NCBI GenBank assembly: GCA_964625745.1
Contig: CAZVCJ010000040.1
Span: forward strand, 1-29,311
Length of the DNA stretch: 29,311 nucleotides
Reading direction: 5' to 3'
Source of the DNA: CAZVCJ01 sp964625745
Lineage (GTDB): Bacteria; Chloroflexota; Anaerolineae; VGOG01
Notes under the pieces: generated by a model
What the model was told of the DNA's origin: nothing
The model's input: the letters and a program-made list of their open reading frames with translations, nothing else
Databases searched by the model: none
In this document: piece by piece, positions 7,877 through 15,148 of the stretch
Layout: every line of letters starts with the position of its first letter
Numbering within the stretch: the first letter of the stretch is position 1
Made by a program: the position numbers and the translations under genes

Positions 7877-8143
7877 TCATCTTCGCTGCCCACGAGCGCC
7901 GAGGAGGGGAATGTCGGCTGTCAGCCGACTGCGCTGCTTGCCTCGAGAGAAAGTAACTTCCACTCCCTCGCGATCTATCTCCACATGCTTGGAGATGACG
8001 GTGATGAGCTCGTCCTTGAGGGTTTGCAGAAGTTCCGGAGAGATCTTGATCCGGTCGTAGGCTAACACCAACTGCAAGCGCTCCTTGGCGATCTCCCGGC
8101 TGGAGGGTTTGCTTTTTCCAAGTAACCAGTCTAGAGCTCCCAT
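7877..8143 (-). CDS. minE: Cell division topological specificity factor MinE
   Basis: MinE stimulates MinD ATPase and drives removal of MinCD from the membrane, which positions the division site. The N-terminal amphipathic stretch (MGALDWLLG), the AKERLQLVLAYDR contact helix, and the dimerisation part ELLQTLKDELITVISKHVEID with VEVTF are all present in 88 residues. The ATG at 8143 has AGGGGG 5 nt upstream and begins 9 nt after the minD stop. Position within minCDE confirms the call. Confidence 0.93.
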   Translation of the reverse strand: MGALDWLLGKSKPSSREIAKERLQLVLAYDRIKISPELLQTLKDELITVISKHVEIDREGVEVTFSRGKQRSRLTADIPLLGARGQRR

Positions 8144-8152
8144 ACTTACCCC

Positions 8153-8950
8153 CTATCCTTGGCGAACAAAGCGAACAAAGCGTTCAATAAGATTGGGCAT
8201 CTCCCTGATGTCCATGAAAGGGACCTCTTCGCCCAGCAGACGTCGGGCAATGTTGTGGAAAGCAATGCTGGCCGGAGCCTTATCATCCAGGGCAATGGGC
8301 ACCCCCTTGTTAGTGGAAATAACAATGGCCTCGTCCTCGGGAACAATTCCTATCAAGTCTATAGCCAGAATCTCTATGACGTCCTCTGTGGTCAGCATGT
8401 TGCCGTAGCGTACCATCTCCGGCCGGAGGCGGTTGATGATCAGACTGGCTGGCCCTTTCTCCTCAGCTTCGACCAGGCCGATGATTCGGTCGGCGTCGCG
8501 GACGGCTGCGACCTCAGGGGTGGTAATGATGAGTGTCTTATCAGCCGGCGCGATAGCGTTGCGGAAGCCCTGTTCGATGCCGGCAGGCGAATCGATGAGG
8601 ACAAAATCGAAATCATTGCGCAACTGGTTGCAGAGCCGGATCATGTCCTCAGGGCTGACGGCGGTTTTGTCGCGAGCCTGGGCTGCGGGCAAGAGGTACA
8701 GTTCCGAGACCCGCTTGTCCTTGATCAGAGCCTGGCGCAGGCGGCAATATCCCTCGGCGACATCCACGATGTCGTACACGATGCGGTTCTCCAGACCCAT
8801 CACCACATCCAGATTACGCAGGCCGATGTCGGCATCAATTGCCACCACCCGCTGGCCCGAGAGGGCCAGGGCGACGCCCAGGTTAGCGGTGGCGGTGGTT
8901 TTGCCCACCCCTCCCTTGCCCGAGGTAATAGTGATAACCCTAGCTGCCAT
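8153..8950 (-). CDS. minD: Septum site-determining ATPase MinD
   Basis: MinD is a membrane-associated ParA-type ATPase that recruits MinC. The deviant Walker A motif SGKGGVGKTTATANLG is at residues 10-25, followed by AIDADIGLRNLDVVMGLENR and the Walker B-like FDFVLIDSPAGIEQG. The C-terminal NLIERFVRFVRQG is an amphipathic membrane-targeting helix of the expected type. Length is 265, normal for the family. It lies between minC and minE; the gap to minC is unusually long at 85 bp and consists of a word array. Confidence 0.97.
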   Translation of the reverse strand: MAARVITITSGKGGVGKTTATANLGVALALSGQRVVAIDADIGLRNLDVVMGLENRIVYDIVDVAEGYCRLRQALIKDKRVSELYLLPAAQARDKTAVSPEDMIRLCNQLRNDFDFVLIDSPAGIEQGFRNAIAPADKTLIITTPEVAAVRDADRIIGLVEAEEKGPASLIINRLRPEMVRYGNMLTTEDVIEILAIDLIGIVPEDEAIVISTNKGVPIALDDKAPASIAFHNIARRLLGEEVPFMDIREMPNLIERFVRFVRQG

Positions 8951-8956
8951 AGTCTC

Positions 8957-9035
8957 ATCTCCAGTTGGTCAAATGGTCATTGGTCGGATGGTCATTTGGA
9001 GGTTGGAGGTTGGAAGTTTGAGCCTTGAGCTTTTG
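8957..9035. repeat. Degenerate word array between minC and minD
   Basis: Read on the plus strand, the spacer is a patchwork of near-repeats of TGGTCA/TGGTCGGATGGTCA followed by three GGAGGTTGGA-like words and then GAGCCTTGAGCTTTTG. No hairpin of note and no ORF are present. It separates two genes that are usually nearly contiguous, so it was probably inserted or expanded within the min operon. Confidence 0.6.
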
Positions 9036-9713
9036 CTAGCGGCTAGACTTCCACTCTTTGACGATGATTTTCCCTTCCTCGACGGAGGCTACCTCCGGTA
9101 CAGCCTTGTGCCCCGGTTTCCCCTCCGGCGAGCGTGCGATGTATTTGCCAATGCGGAGTTGGGTGGGAGCCAGGTCCAGGGCGCATACGATGGTTCGGTC
9201 GTCGCCCGTGGCCCCGGCATGAACCGTACCCCTGAGCCTTCCCCAGATGACGATATCGCCGCCGGCGACGACCTCAGCACCGGCGTTCACATCGCCAATG
9301 ATCACCACGTGGCCTGGATGGCGGATGATTTGCCCGGAGTGCAAGGTGCAACGAACCAGGGCCCCCTCGCTGAAGTCTTCCTCGGCTCTCCATTTTGGTC
9401 GGGGCTTGGGCCAGAAGCTGCGCTTCGTCTCCAGGCCCAGGTGACCGGCAGCGGCTCTGGTGACGGGCGTTTCGCTAATCACCGTCCCCAGGGTGACCTC
9501 GTGTTGGGCCAACAGGGCTTGAATGTGCCCCATCTTTTCGACGGACACTTCCCGCTGCCCGACCGCCAGGGCCACCTGCCCCCCCTTGAAGAACGAGGCC
9601 GTACCGCTCAGTCGTTCCTCGAGTTCGGCCAAGAGGCTCGCCAACTCCCCCTCGCCCAGGGTCACTAGCAGACCATTTTTCGTTCCTTTGATATCAACAC
9701 TGGCCAAAGCCAT
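9036..9713 (-). CDS. minC: Septum site-determining protein MinC
   Basis: MinC inhibits FtsZ polymerisation away from mid-cell. The N-terminal part is divergent. The C-terminal half is the typical right-handed beta-helix domain: VRCTLHSGQIIRHPGHVVIIGDVNAGAEVVAGGDIVIWGRLRGTVHAGA (about residues 122-170), then ALDLAPTQLRIGKYIA. Length is 225 from ATG at 9713. That start is preferred over GTG at 9719 because AGGAG lies 5 nt upstream of the ATG and would overlap the GTG. A strong promoter is placed so that transcription begins about 10 nt upstream. Confidence 0.93.
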   Translation of the reverse strand: MALASVDIKGTKNGLLVTLGEGELASLLAELEERLSGTASFFKGGQVALAVGQREVSVEKMGHIQALLAQHEVTLGTVISETPVTRAAAGHLGLETKRSFWPKPRPKWRAEEDFSEGALVRCTLHSGQIIRHPGHVVIIGDVNAGAEVVAGGDIVIWGRLRGTVHAGATGDDRTIVCALDLAPTQLRIGKYIARSPEGKPGHKAVPEVASVEEGKIIVKEWKSSR

Positions 9714-9729
9714 CCCCACTCCTGCTTCA

Positions 9730-9758
9730 ATGATACCTCATAACGACAGACTTGTCAA
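9730..9758 (-). promoter_or_regulatory. Near-consensus promoter of the min operon
   Basis: On the minus strand a perfect -35 TTGACA (9753-9758) and a -10 TATCAT (9730-9735, 5 of 6) are separated by exactly 17 bp. Transcription would start near 9723, giving a leader of about 10 nt that contains the AGGAG site of minC. Confidence 0.82.
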
Positions 9759-9801
9759 AATCGTAAAAATCAGACAGCGGCTACTGTCCGAGAATGTAGC
9801 A

Positions 9802-9830
9802 GGGCGAGGCTCAAAAGAGATGCCTCGCCC
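9802..9830. repeat. GGGCGAGGC palindrome between AACS and minC
   Basis: GGGCGAGGC (9802-9810) pairs with GCCTCGCCC (9822-9830) around an 11-nt loop, framed by TGTAG and CTAGGG. It lies after the acetoacetate-CoA ligase stop codon on the minus strand and could act as its terminator, but there is no T-run. The form resembles short dispersed palindromic repeats common in Chloroflexota and cyanobacterial spacers. Confidence 0.6.
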
Positions 9831-9848
9831 CTAGGGTTCACATCGGAA

Positions 9849-11813
9849 CTAACCTTGCAGTTCAAGGAGAATCTTTTCAAAGTAATCCAGCGACTCTGGG
9901 TTGACCAAAGCGTCCCTGTTCAGCACCGGCCTGCCATGGACGATGTTAGTGATGGCGCTTTCGACCTTCTTCATGCTGTAGGTGTAAGGAATGTCGGGCA
10001 CCTCTACAATCAGCGCCGGAACGTGCCGGGGCGAGGCATTCTCCCGCAGCGCTCTCTTGATCGTGCCTTTCAGCTCCTCCGTCAGAGACAAGCCCTCGAC
10101 AGGTTTCACGAACAGGATGATGCGCTGATCGCCCTGCCAGCTCTGTCCTATGGCCAGACTGTCCGCGACCTCCTCTAGCCTTTCCACCACGTCATAGATC
10201 TCGGCCGTGCCGATACGCACTCCAGCAGGTTTCAACACGGCGTCGGAACGGCCGTAGACGGTCATGCCGCCTGTGTCGCCGTGTATCACGATGTAATCCC
10301 CGTGGCGCCAAACATTTAGATTGGGGTAGAAAGTGAAGTAGGCGTTTTTGTACTTCTGGCCATCTGGGTCGTTCCAGAAATAAAGCGGCATGGAAGGAGA
10401 GGGAGCCTCGCACACAAGCTCTCCTTGCCGATCGAGTATGGCGTCACCCTCTTCGTCGTATGCCTTTACCTTCATTCCCAGGGACGGCCCCTGCAGTTCG
10501 CCGGCGTACACCGGGCTGATGAGATTACCTGCGGCGAAGGTTGCATTAAGGTCTGTGCCGCCCGTGATGGAATTGAAATGCAGATCCTCCTTGATTTCCC
10601 GGTACACGTATTCAAAGCCCTCGGCCGAAAGGGGTGAGCCAGTTTGCGATATCTCTCTCAACGATGACAAGTCGTAATCTTGGCCGGGCCTAATCCCCTG
10701 CTTCTGAAGATAATTGATGTAAGTTGCGCTGGTGCCGAAAATGGTTATCTTCTCATCTTGAATTAGTTTCCACATCGCCTCTGCATCAGGGTAAAGAGGG
10801 TTGCCGTCGTATAGAACCACGGTAGCTCCCACCGCCAGGGAGCTCAGCAGCCAGTTCCACATCATCCAGCTACAGGTCGTTATGTACGTGATTCTATCTT
10901 CGCGCTTCAAGTCGGTCTGCAACACGAGATCCCTCAGGTGAGTGATCAGAACTCCCCCGGCTCCCTGCACCATACATTTGGGCTTACCGGTGGTTCCGGA
11001 GGAAAACATGATATACAGGGGATGATCGAAGGGCAGTTGCTCGAATTGAGCGGGGAGGTAGCCTTCCCTGGCCAGGCAATCCTCAAAGTGGATGGCTTTA
11101 GGGATAGAGCCGATGTCGGGATTCTCTGTCGCGTAAGACACCACAATGACCTTCTCCAGTGAGGGAATCCCTTTCGCCACTTCCTCGGCGTTTCCCAGGG
11201 TGTTGTAGAGCTTGCCCTTATAGAAGTAACCGTCGGCGGCGAAGAGCACCTTCGGCTCCACCTGGCCGAGCCGGTCCAGGGTTGCCCGGGGGCCGATGTC
11301 CGTAGCGCAGGAGGCCCAGGTTGCGCCCATGCTGGTCGCCGCCAGCATGGCGATGGCTGTTTCCATCAGGTTGGGCATGTAGCCCACCACCCGGTCCCCC
11401 GGAGCAACACCCATCTCGCGCAGCGATTTGGCCAGGCGCGCCACCGTGTCGTAAAGCTCGGCGTAGGTCATGGTGGCCGATTTCTGGGTTTCTCCTTTGA
11501 ATATGAAAGCTAACTGGTCGTCCCTATATCTGAGGAGGTTCTCGGCGAAATTCAACCTCGCACCGCCAAACCACTTCGCGCCAGGAAACTTGCTCAGGTC
11601 ATCAACTACTTCGTCATATCCTCGGGAAGCCTTGATCTCCCCGAACTCCCACATAGTCGCCCAGAAATCCGGTATGCTTTCGATTGACCAGTTCCACAGT
11701 TGGGTGTAAGAGTCAATCTCAAGACCGTATTTTTCGTTGACAACGCCGATAAACCGGGTTATGTTGGCGCGGTTCTTGCGTTCCTCAGAAGGCTCCCAAA
11801 GTGGCTTCTCCAT
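9849..11813 (-). CDS. Acetoacetate-CoA ligase (acyl-adenylate family)
   Basis: This ANL-superfamily enzyme most likely activates acetoacetate to acetoacetyl-CoA with ATP. The 654-residue length and the N-terminal block IDSYTQLWNWSIESIPDFWATMWEF fit the acetoacetyl-CoA synthetase subgroup. The P-loop is MFSSGTTGKPK near residues 270-280; the adenine-binding region is SITGGTDLNATF near 418-429; HGDYIVIHGDTGGMTVYGRSDAVLKPAGVRIG is the A8 hinge region; and the catalytic lysine is in YSMKKVE near residue 620. The ATG has AAGGGAG 8 nt upstream. It is the last gene of the acyl-CoA cluster. Propionyl- or other acyl-CoA specificity is possible but less likely. Confidence 0.9.
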   Translation of the reverse strand: MEKPLWEPSEERKNRANITRFIGVVNEKYGLEIDSYTQLWNWSIESIPDFWATMWEFGEIKASRGYDEVVDDLSKFPGAKWFGGARLNFAENLLRYRDDQLAFIFKGETQKSATMTYAELYDTVARLAKSLREMGVAPGDRVVGYMPNLMETAIAMLAATSMGATWASCATDIGPRATLDRLGQVEPKVLFAADGYFYKGKLYNTLGNAEEVAKGIPSLEKVIVVSYATENPDIGSIPKAIHFEDCLAREGYLPAQFEQLPFDHPLYIMFSSGTTGKPKCMVQGAGGVLITHLRDLVLQTDLKREDRITYITTCSWMMWNWLLSSLAVGATVVLYDGNPLYPDAEAMWKLIQDEKITIFGTSATYINYLQKQGIRPGQDYDLSSLREISQTGSPLSAEGFEYVYREIKEDLHFNSITGGTDLNATFAAGNLISPVYAGELQGPSLGMKVKAYDEEGDAILDRQGELVCEAPSPSMPLYFWNDPDGQKYKNAYFTFYPNLNVWRHGDYIVIHGDTGGMTVYGRSDAVLKPAGVRIGTAEIYDVVERLEEVADSLAIGQSWQGDQRIILFVKPVEGLSLTEELKGTIKRALRENASPRHVPALIVEVPDIPYTYSMKKVESAITNIVHGRPVLNRDALVNPESLDYFEKILLELQG

Positions 11814-11879
11814 GGAACATCTCCCTTAATAAGTGTCCCTACGTCGCAGGCAACAGCTTCGCCAGCTCAAGTCCCTCTC

Positions 11880-11952
11880 TTGGTGGACATCGGCATCGGT
11901 AGGGGCTTCACTGTCATCGGCGTGGGCCTGTCCGTAGGTATTGGAATCGGGG
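11880..11952. repeat. Degenerate GGCATC/GGTATT word array
   Basis: The spacer upstream of the acetoacetate-CoA ligase contains repeated 6-nt words of the type ATCGGC, GTGGGC, ATTGGA, ATCGGG (for example CATCGGCATCGGTAGGGG near 11888-11905 and GTAGGTATTGGAATCGGG near 11934-11951). In one plus-strand frame it would read as Gly-Val/Ile repeats, but no start, ribosome site or stop structure supports a gene. I treat it as low-complexity spacer DNA. Confidence 0.5.
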
Positions 11953-12078
11953 TTACCGGACCGTTTTCACGATTTGTGCAGCGGTGATGGTCTCATCCTT
12001 CGTGATAGTCGTCGCCTCCGTCAGGATGGCAGTAGCGACGATGATACGATCAAAGAGCTCGGGAATATCCTTGGCCGA
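11953..12078 (-). pseudogene. C-terminal remnant of a PIN-domain (VapC-like) toxin
   Basis: Read on the minus strand from about 12078 to a TAA at 11953-11955, one frame gives AKDIPELFDRIIVATAIL followed by TEATTITKDETITAAQIVKTVR. This matches the C-terminal third of PIN-domain ribonucleases, where DR(I/M)IVATA and LITKDE carry the last conserved acidic positions. No start codon, ribosome site or N-terminal two thirds exists: the upstream side runs straight into the stop of the acyl-CoA synthetase gene. It is therefore a fragment of a decayed toxin gene left in the spacer. Confidence 0.75.
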
Positions 12079-12081
12079 AAA

Positions 12082-14343
12082 CTATTCTCGAAGACGGGCG
12101 TATTGGCCTAGATGAGATAGGGCGGAGACGGCCCTCTGCACCTGGGAGTAGACGGGGAAGCCCTGGCCCTCGATCCTGGCTACCGCCTCTCTCACGGATT
12201 CTTCGTTCCCCTCGACGCAAAATAGCACCGGCTTGCCGGAGGCGCGGAGCAAGTCGAAGTTGGGGATGTAAGCATCCCAGCCGGGCATGGCGAAGAGGTT
12301 GGCGATCAGCGCATCTGCTCCCTCGTCGCTCAGCAGCGCCTCGATGGCGATCCCGTAGGCTGTCTCCACCCAATTTCGTTCTATGGCCGGCCAGAGGTCT
12401 ACGGGATTCCTTACCCTGTGCCAGGCGGGCGTTATCTCCCTGAGGGCTTCCACCGTCGCGGGCGAAAACTCGGCCAGCTCAAGCCCCGCCTGTTGGCAGG
12501 CGTCCGAGGCGATGACGCAGCCCGCCCCCGTGTAGTGAATGACGGCCACCTTGTTCCCGCTGGGGAGAGGCAGGAAGGCGAGAGCCTTGACCACGTCGAG
12601 CATCTCCTCGAAGCTGTGCACCCTCAACAGGCCCGCCTGCTTGCAGGCCGCCTCGAAGACCTCGGCCCTGCCGGCCAATGATGCGGTGTGCGACAGGGCC
12701 GCCTTGGCGCCAGCCTCGGTGGTGCCCGCCTTGAAGACGACGACGGGCTTCTCCCCGGCGATTTCCCTGGCCACCTTCAGGAACCGGCGGCCATCGCCCA
12801 GCCCCTCGATGTACATGGCCACGACTTCGGTCTGCGCGTCCCCCGCCAGATACTCCAGGGCGTCGGCGTCGTCCACGTCGGCCTTGTTGCCCAGGCCAGC
12901 TACTTTGCTGATGCCGAAGTGTTGGGAGGAGAGGATGTGCTCGAACGACACCCCCAGGAAGAGGCCGGTTTGGGCGACGAAGGCCACGTTCCCCGAAGTC
13001 ACCTCGTCCACAGGGACGAAGGAAGAAGTGAAATTGTTCTCGGCGTTGAAAACGCCGGTGGTGTTCGGTCCCACCACCCGGATGCCGGCCTCACGGGCGA
13101 TGGCCACCACTTCCTCCTCCAGCCGCCTCCCCTCCTCGCTCTCCTCCGAGAAGCCGGAGCTGATAATGATGACCGCCTTGACCCCCTTCCTGGCACAGCC
13201 CTTCATCACCTCCACCACGACCCTGGCGGGCGTGGCGATGATGGCCGTGTCAACTGGATGGGGAATCTGGTCAACGGCGGGATAGGCCTTGAGGCCCAGA
13301 ATCTCCCCCGCCTTCGGGTTGACGGGGTAGACCTCGCCCTCGTATCCCAGCGTCAGCAGATTGTGGAGGATGTTGAAGCCCGCCTTGTTGGGAGTGGCGC
13401 TGGCCCCGACGACGGCCACGCTTCGCGGCTCGAACACCGCGCTGAGGTCCGCCTGGGGCGCGGCATCGAACCTCCCCCCCAGNNNNNNNNNNNNNNNNNN
13501 NNNNNNNNNNNNNNNNNNNNNNNNNNNNNNNNNNNNNNNNNNNNNNNNNNNNNNNNNNNNNNNNNNNNNNNNNNNNNNNNNNGTTGGGGGGGACTGAGGG
13601 GGGGCCAGGATCATCCTGGCGTCCACCACCAGGCTGCCCTGAGGGTGGGCGAAGACGGGATTCAGGTCCACCTCTTTGATGGCGGGGTAGGCCGTCACCA
13701 GGTTGGAAACCTTCAGCAAGATGCCCCTCAAGCTGGCCACATCGACCGGCCGTCCTCGCCCCCCCAATTCGCCAATTCGCTGATTCGCTGATCCGCTGAT
13801 TCGCTGATTCGCCCGGTAGCCCTGAAGAAGCTGATAGCCTTTGATTTCCTCCATCATCTCCTGGGCGTCGCGCTCAGTCACGGGAATCACTCTGAAGGAG
13901 ACGTCCTTCAGCACCTCCACGAACACGCCGCCCAGCCCGAACATCAGAACGGAGCCGAAGGTAGCGTCCCTGGTCGCGCCGACGATCACTTCCAATCCTG
14001 GCTTCGCCATCTCCTGTACGCTCACGCCGATTACATCGCAATCTTTGAACCTGGTGACGAGCTCGTTGTAAGCTCCTCTCATTCCCTCCTTGTCCAGGTT
14101 GAGCTTCACCCCGCCGGCGTCCGATTTGTGGATGATCTCCGGCGACAGGATTTTCAACACAACGGGGTATCCTATCGCCTCGCTCATGCTGACCGCTTCC
14201 TCCTCGGATTTAGCGACGAGCCAATTCGTGGTAGGCACGCCGATGTCTCTCAGAATGGCCTTGCACTCGTGCTCCAACAGGTAAACTCTGTCTTCTCGGC
14301 GCGCATGGGCTATTATCTCTTCTATCAGATCGGTCAATTGCAT
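12082..14343 (-). CDS. NDP-forming acyl-CoA synthetase, ATP-grasp plus CoA-ligase fusion (contains assembly gap)
   Basis: The enzyme family interconverts acyl-CoA plus ADP and Pi with acid, ATP and CoA. Residues 1-252 are the ATP-grasp (beta) part, with His72 in IIHKSDAGGVKLNL. After the gap come the CoA-binding Rossmann part (VFEPRSVAVVGASATPNKAG) and the ligase part with SHTASLAG, whose His (about 552 in gapped numbering) is the expected phospho-histidine. The beta-alpha order is the reverse of the common alpha-beta fusion. The 100 Ns lie exactly at the junction, so two separate genes cannot be excluded; the repeat flanking the gap suggests one continuous frame. A 20-residue insertion (ANQRISGSANQRIGELGG) in the ATP-grasp part comes from a word array. 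It lies between the DUF35 gene and the ligase gene. Confidence 0.85.
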   Translation of the reverse strand: MQLTDLIEEIIAHARREDRVYLLEHECKAILRDIGVPTTNWLVAKSEEEAVSMSEAIGYPVVLKILSPEIIHKSDAGGVKLNLDKEGMRGAYNELVTRFKDCDVIGVSVQEMAKPGLEVIVGATRDATFGSVLMFGLGGVFVEVLKDVSFRVIPVTERDAQEMMEEIKGYQLLQGYRANQRISGSANQRIGELGGRGRPVDVASLRGILLKVSNLVTAYPAIKEVDLNPVFAHPQGSLVVDARMILAPPQSPPXXXXXXXXXXXXXXXXXXXXXXXXXXXXXXXXXXLGGRFDAAPQADLSAVFEPRSVAVVGASATPNKAGFNILHNLLTLGYEGEVYPVNPKAGEILGLKAYPAVDQIPHPVDTAIIATPARVVVEVMKGCARKGVKAVIIISSGFSEESEEGRRLEEEVVAIAREAGIRVVGPNTTGVFNAENNFTSSFVPVDEVTSGNVAFVAQTGLFLGVSFEHILSSQHFGISKVAGLGNKADVDDADALEYLAGDAQTEVVAMYIEGLGDGRRFLKVAREIAGEKPVVVFKAGTTEAGAKAALSHTASLAGRAEVFEAACKQAGLLRVHSFEEMLDVVKALAFLPLPSGNKVAVIHYTGAGCVIASDACQQAGLELAEFSPATVEALREITPAWHRVRNPVDLWPAIERNWVETAYGIAIEALLSDEGADALIANLFAMPGWDAYIPNFDLLRASGKPVLFCVEGNEESVREAVARIEGQGFPVYSQVQRAVSALSHLGQYARLRE
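13471..13607. repeat. Assembly gap (100 N, 13483-13582) flanked by arms of a C7/G7 palindromic element
   Basis: On the minus strand the sequence before the gap is C7-TCAGT-C7-AAC and the sequence after it is CT-G7-AGG. An intact element at 26036-26079 has the layout C7-TTCAT-C7-AAC-TTT-G7-AAAGA-G7. The gap therefore very probably falls inside another copy of the same palindrome, where reads fail to bridge the hairpin. The run of exactly 100 N is a conventional placeholder, so the real missing length may be only tens of bases. Confidence 0.75.
13767..13813. repeat. GATTCGCT word array inside the acyl-CoA synthetase gene
   Basis: At least five copies of an 8-10-nt word (ATTCGCTG, GATTCGCT, GATCCGCT) are arranged nearly head to tail. 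They are translated as NQRISGSANQRIGE within the ATP-grasp domain, between GYR and the conserved VD..L segment. The array keeps the reading frame. Confidence 0.8.
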
Positions 14344-14363
14344 CTCCCTCTACGTTATTTCAA

Positions 14364-14402
14364 AGACCTCCGAGATTTTATTGGTCGAAACCTCGGAGGT
14401 CT
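14364..14402. repeat. 11-bp palindrome AGACCTCCGAG between DUF35 and acyl-CoA synthetase genes
   Basis: AGACCTCCGAG (14364-14374) pairs perfectly with CTCGGAGGTCT (14392-14402) around a 17-nt AT-rich loop. It occupies the 82-bp spacer between two co-directional minus-strand genes. Lacking a T-run directly after the stem on the minus strand, it is better read as a dispersed palindromic repeat or mRNA-processing hairpin than as a terminator. Confidence 0.7.
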
Positions 14403-14426
14403 GAAGGCTCTATTTTATTCTCCGGC

Positions 14427-14984
14427 TCACTCCTCGGCCAGGACAAAGTAGACGTCTGTCGGCTTGAGCTTGGAAAGGCGCAGGTATTTGGCCTCGACCT
14501 TCTTGCCGATCCAGTCGGTGGTAGCATCGTAGGGATCAACGCCCAGGAGACGACCCAGGAACAGAGTATCGGCTCCTTCAAACTCGACCTGAATGAGCAC
14601 GAAGGGACACTCTGGCAGGAACTCCTCGCTCCCGAAGTGGCAAACGGTGAAGGCGTGGATGGTCCCCTCGTCGGGGAGGCGCACCCACTCGGTCTCCCGG
14701 CCGCTGTACATGCAATGCCCACGGGGGGTAGCGTAAGTGTAACCCGTCTCCGGCTCACGACAACCCAGAAAGACCTTGTTGGTCAGCCCGGCGAAGAAGG
14801 GGGAATCCTGCCCATAGGAGTGCAAGTAGGTGACGCTGTAGGGTTGCTCGATCAGAATGGGTGCCATCTGCTTGAGCAGGGCCAGCGTTTCCTCGTTAAG
14901 TTCTCGTGGGAAGGGGACGTTGTGGAGAACGTAGCCGCCCAGGGTCTCTTCTCTCTTGCTGACGATCTCTTTTTTGTCAGACAT
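14427..14984 (-). CDS. DUF35 OB-fold protein with degenerate zinc ribbon
   Basis: DUF35 proteins (rubredoxin-like ribbon plus OB fold) bind thiolase-superfamily enzymes and channel or stabilise acyl-CoA substrates, as known in archaeal thiolase/HMG-CoA synthase complexes and steroid aldolases. Here the ribbon region reads FLGCREPETGYTY and PRGHCMYSG, so only one Cys remains of each expected CxxC pair. The OB part follows (GTIHAFTVCHFG, FVLIQVEFEG). Length is 185 residues, longer than most, with an extra 70-residue N-terminal helix region. The start ATG has AAGGAG 7 nt upstream. It lies right after the thiolase-like gene, with a MITE-like element between them, as expected for a two-protein complex. 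Confidence 0.85.
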   Translation of the reverse strand: MSDKKEIVSKREETLGGYVLHNVPFPRELNEETLALLKQMAPILIEQPYSVTYLHSYGQDSPFFAGLTNKVFLGCREPETGYTYATPRGHCMYSGRETEWVRLPDEGTIHAFTVCHFGSEEFLPECPFVLIQVEFEGADTLFLGRLLGVDPYDATTDWIGKKVEAKYLRLSKLKPTDVYFVLAEE

Positions 14985-15009
14985 AATTTGCTCCTTAATC
15001 TCTTTCAGG

Positions 15010-15148
15010 GTGTTTCATAATTCTATCAAAAGCTGCTCCTGCGCTCTTGAAACGGAGTCCGCAACTTGTTGCGGAAAGTGACTTGCACGAGTGACTTTTC
15101 GACCCGTGAAACACCCCGAACAAGTTCGGGACTCCACTTATGAAACAC
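15010..15148. mobile_element. MITE-like element with 11-bp terminal inverted repeats
   Basis: GTGTTTCATAA (15010-15020) and its exact reverse complement TTATGAAACAC (15138-15148) bound a 139-bp unit with no ORF. Flanking it are near-identical direct copies TCTCTTTCAGG (14999-15009) and TCTCTTTCCAGG (15151-15162), consistent with a target-site duplication. Inside are two further palindromes, CCGCAACTTGTTGCGG and CCCGAACAAGTTCGGG, each next to a GGAGTCC or GGACTCC word and facing each other. The right terminal repeat supplies the stop codon of the thiolase-like gene. Confidence 0.75.

Noticed and set aside
11814..11952. Glycine-rich plus-strand ORF upstream of acetoacetate-CoA ligase
   Set aside because: It is a by-product of the word array. 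It starts antisense to the ligase gene and has no ribosome site.
14364..14402. Terminator splitting the acyl-CoA operon
   Set aside because: The stem is strong, but no T-run follows on the minus strand, and the genes on both sides appear functionally linked.
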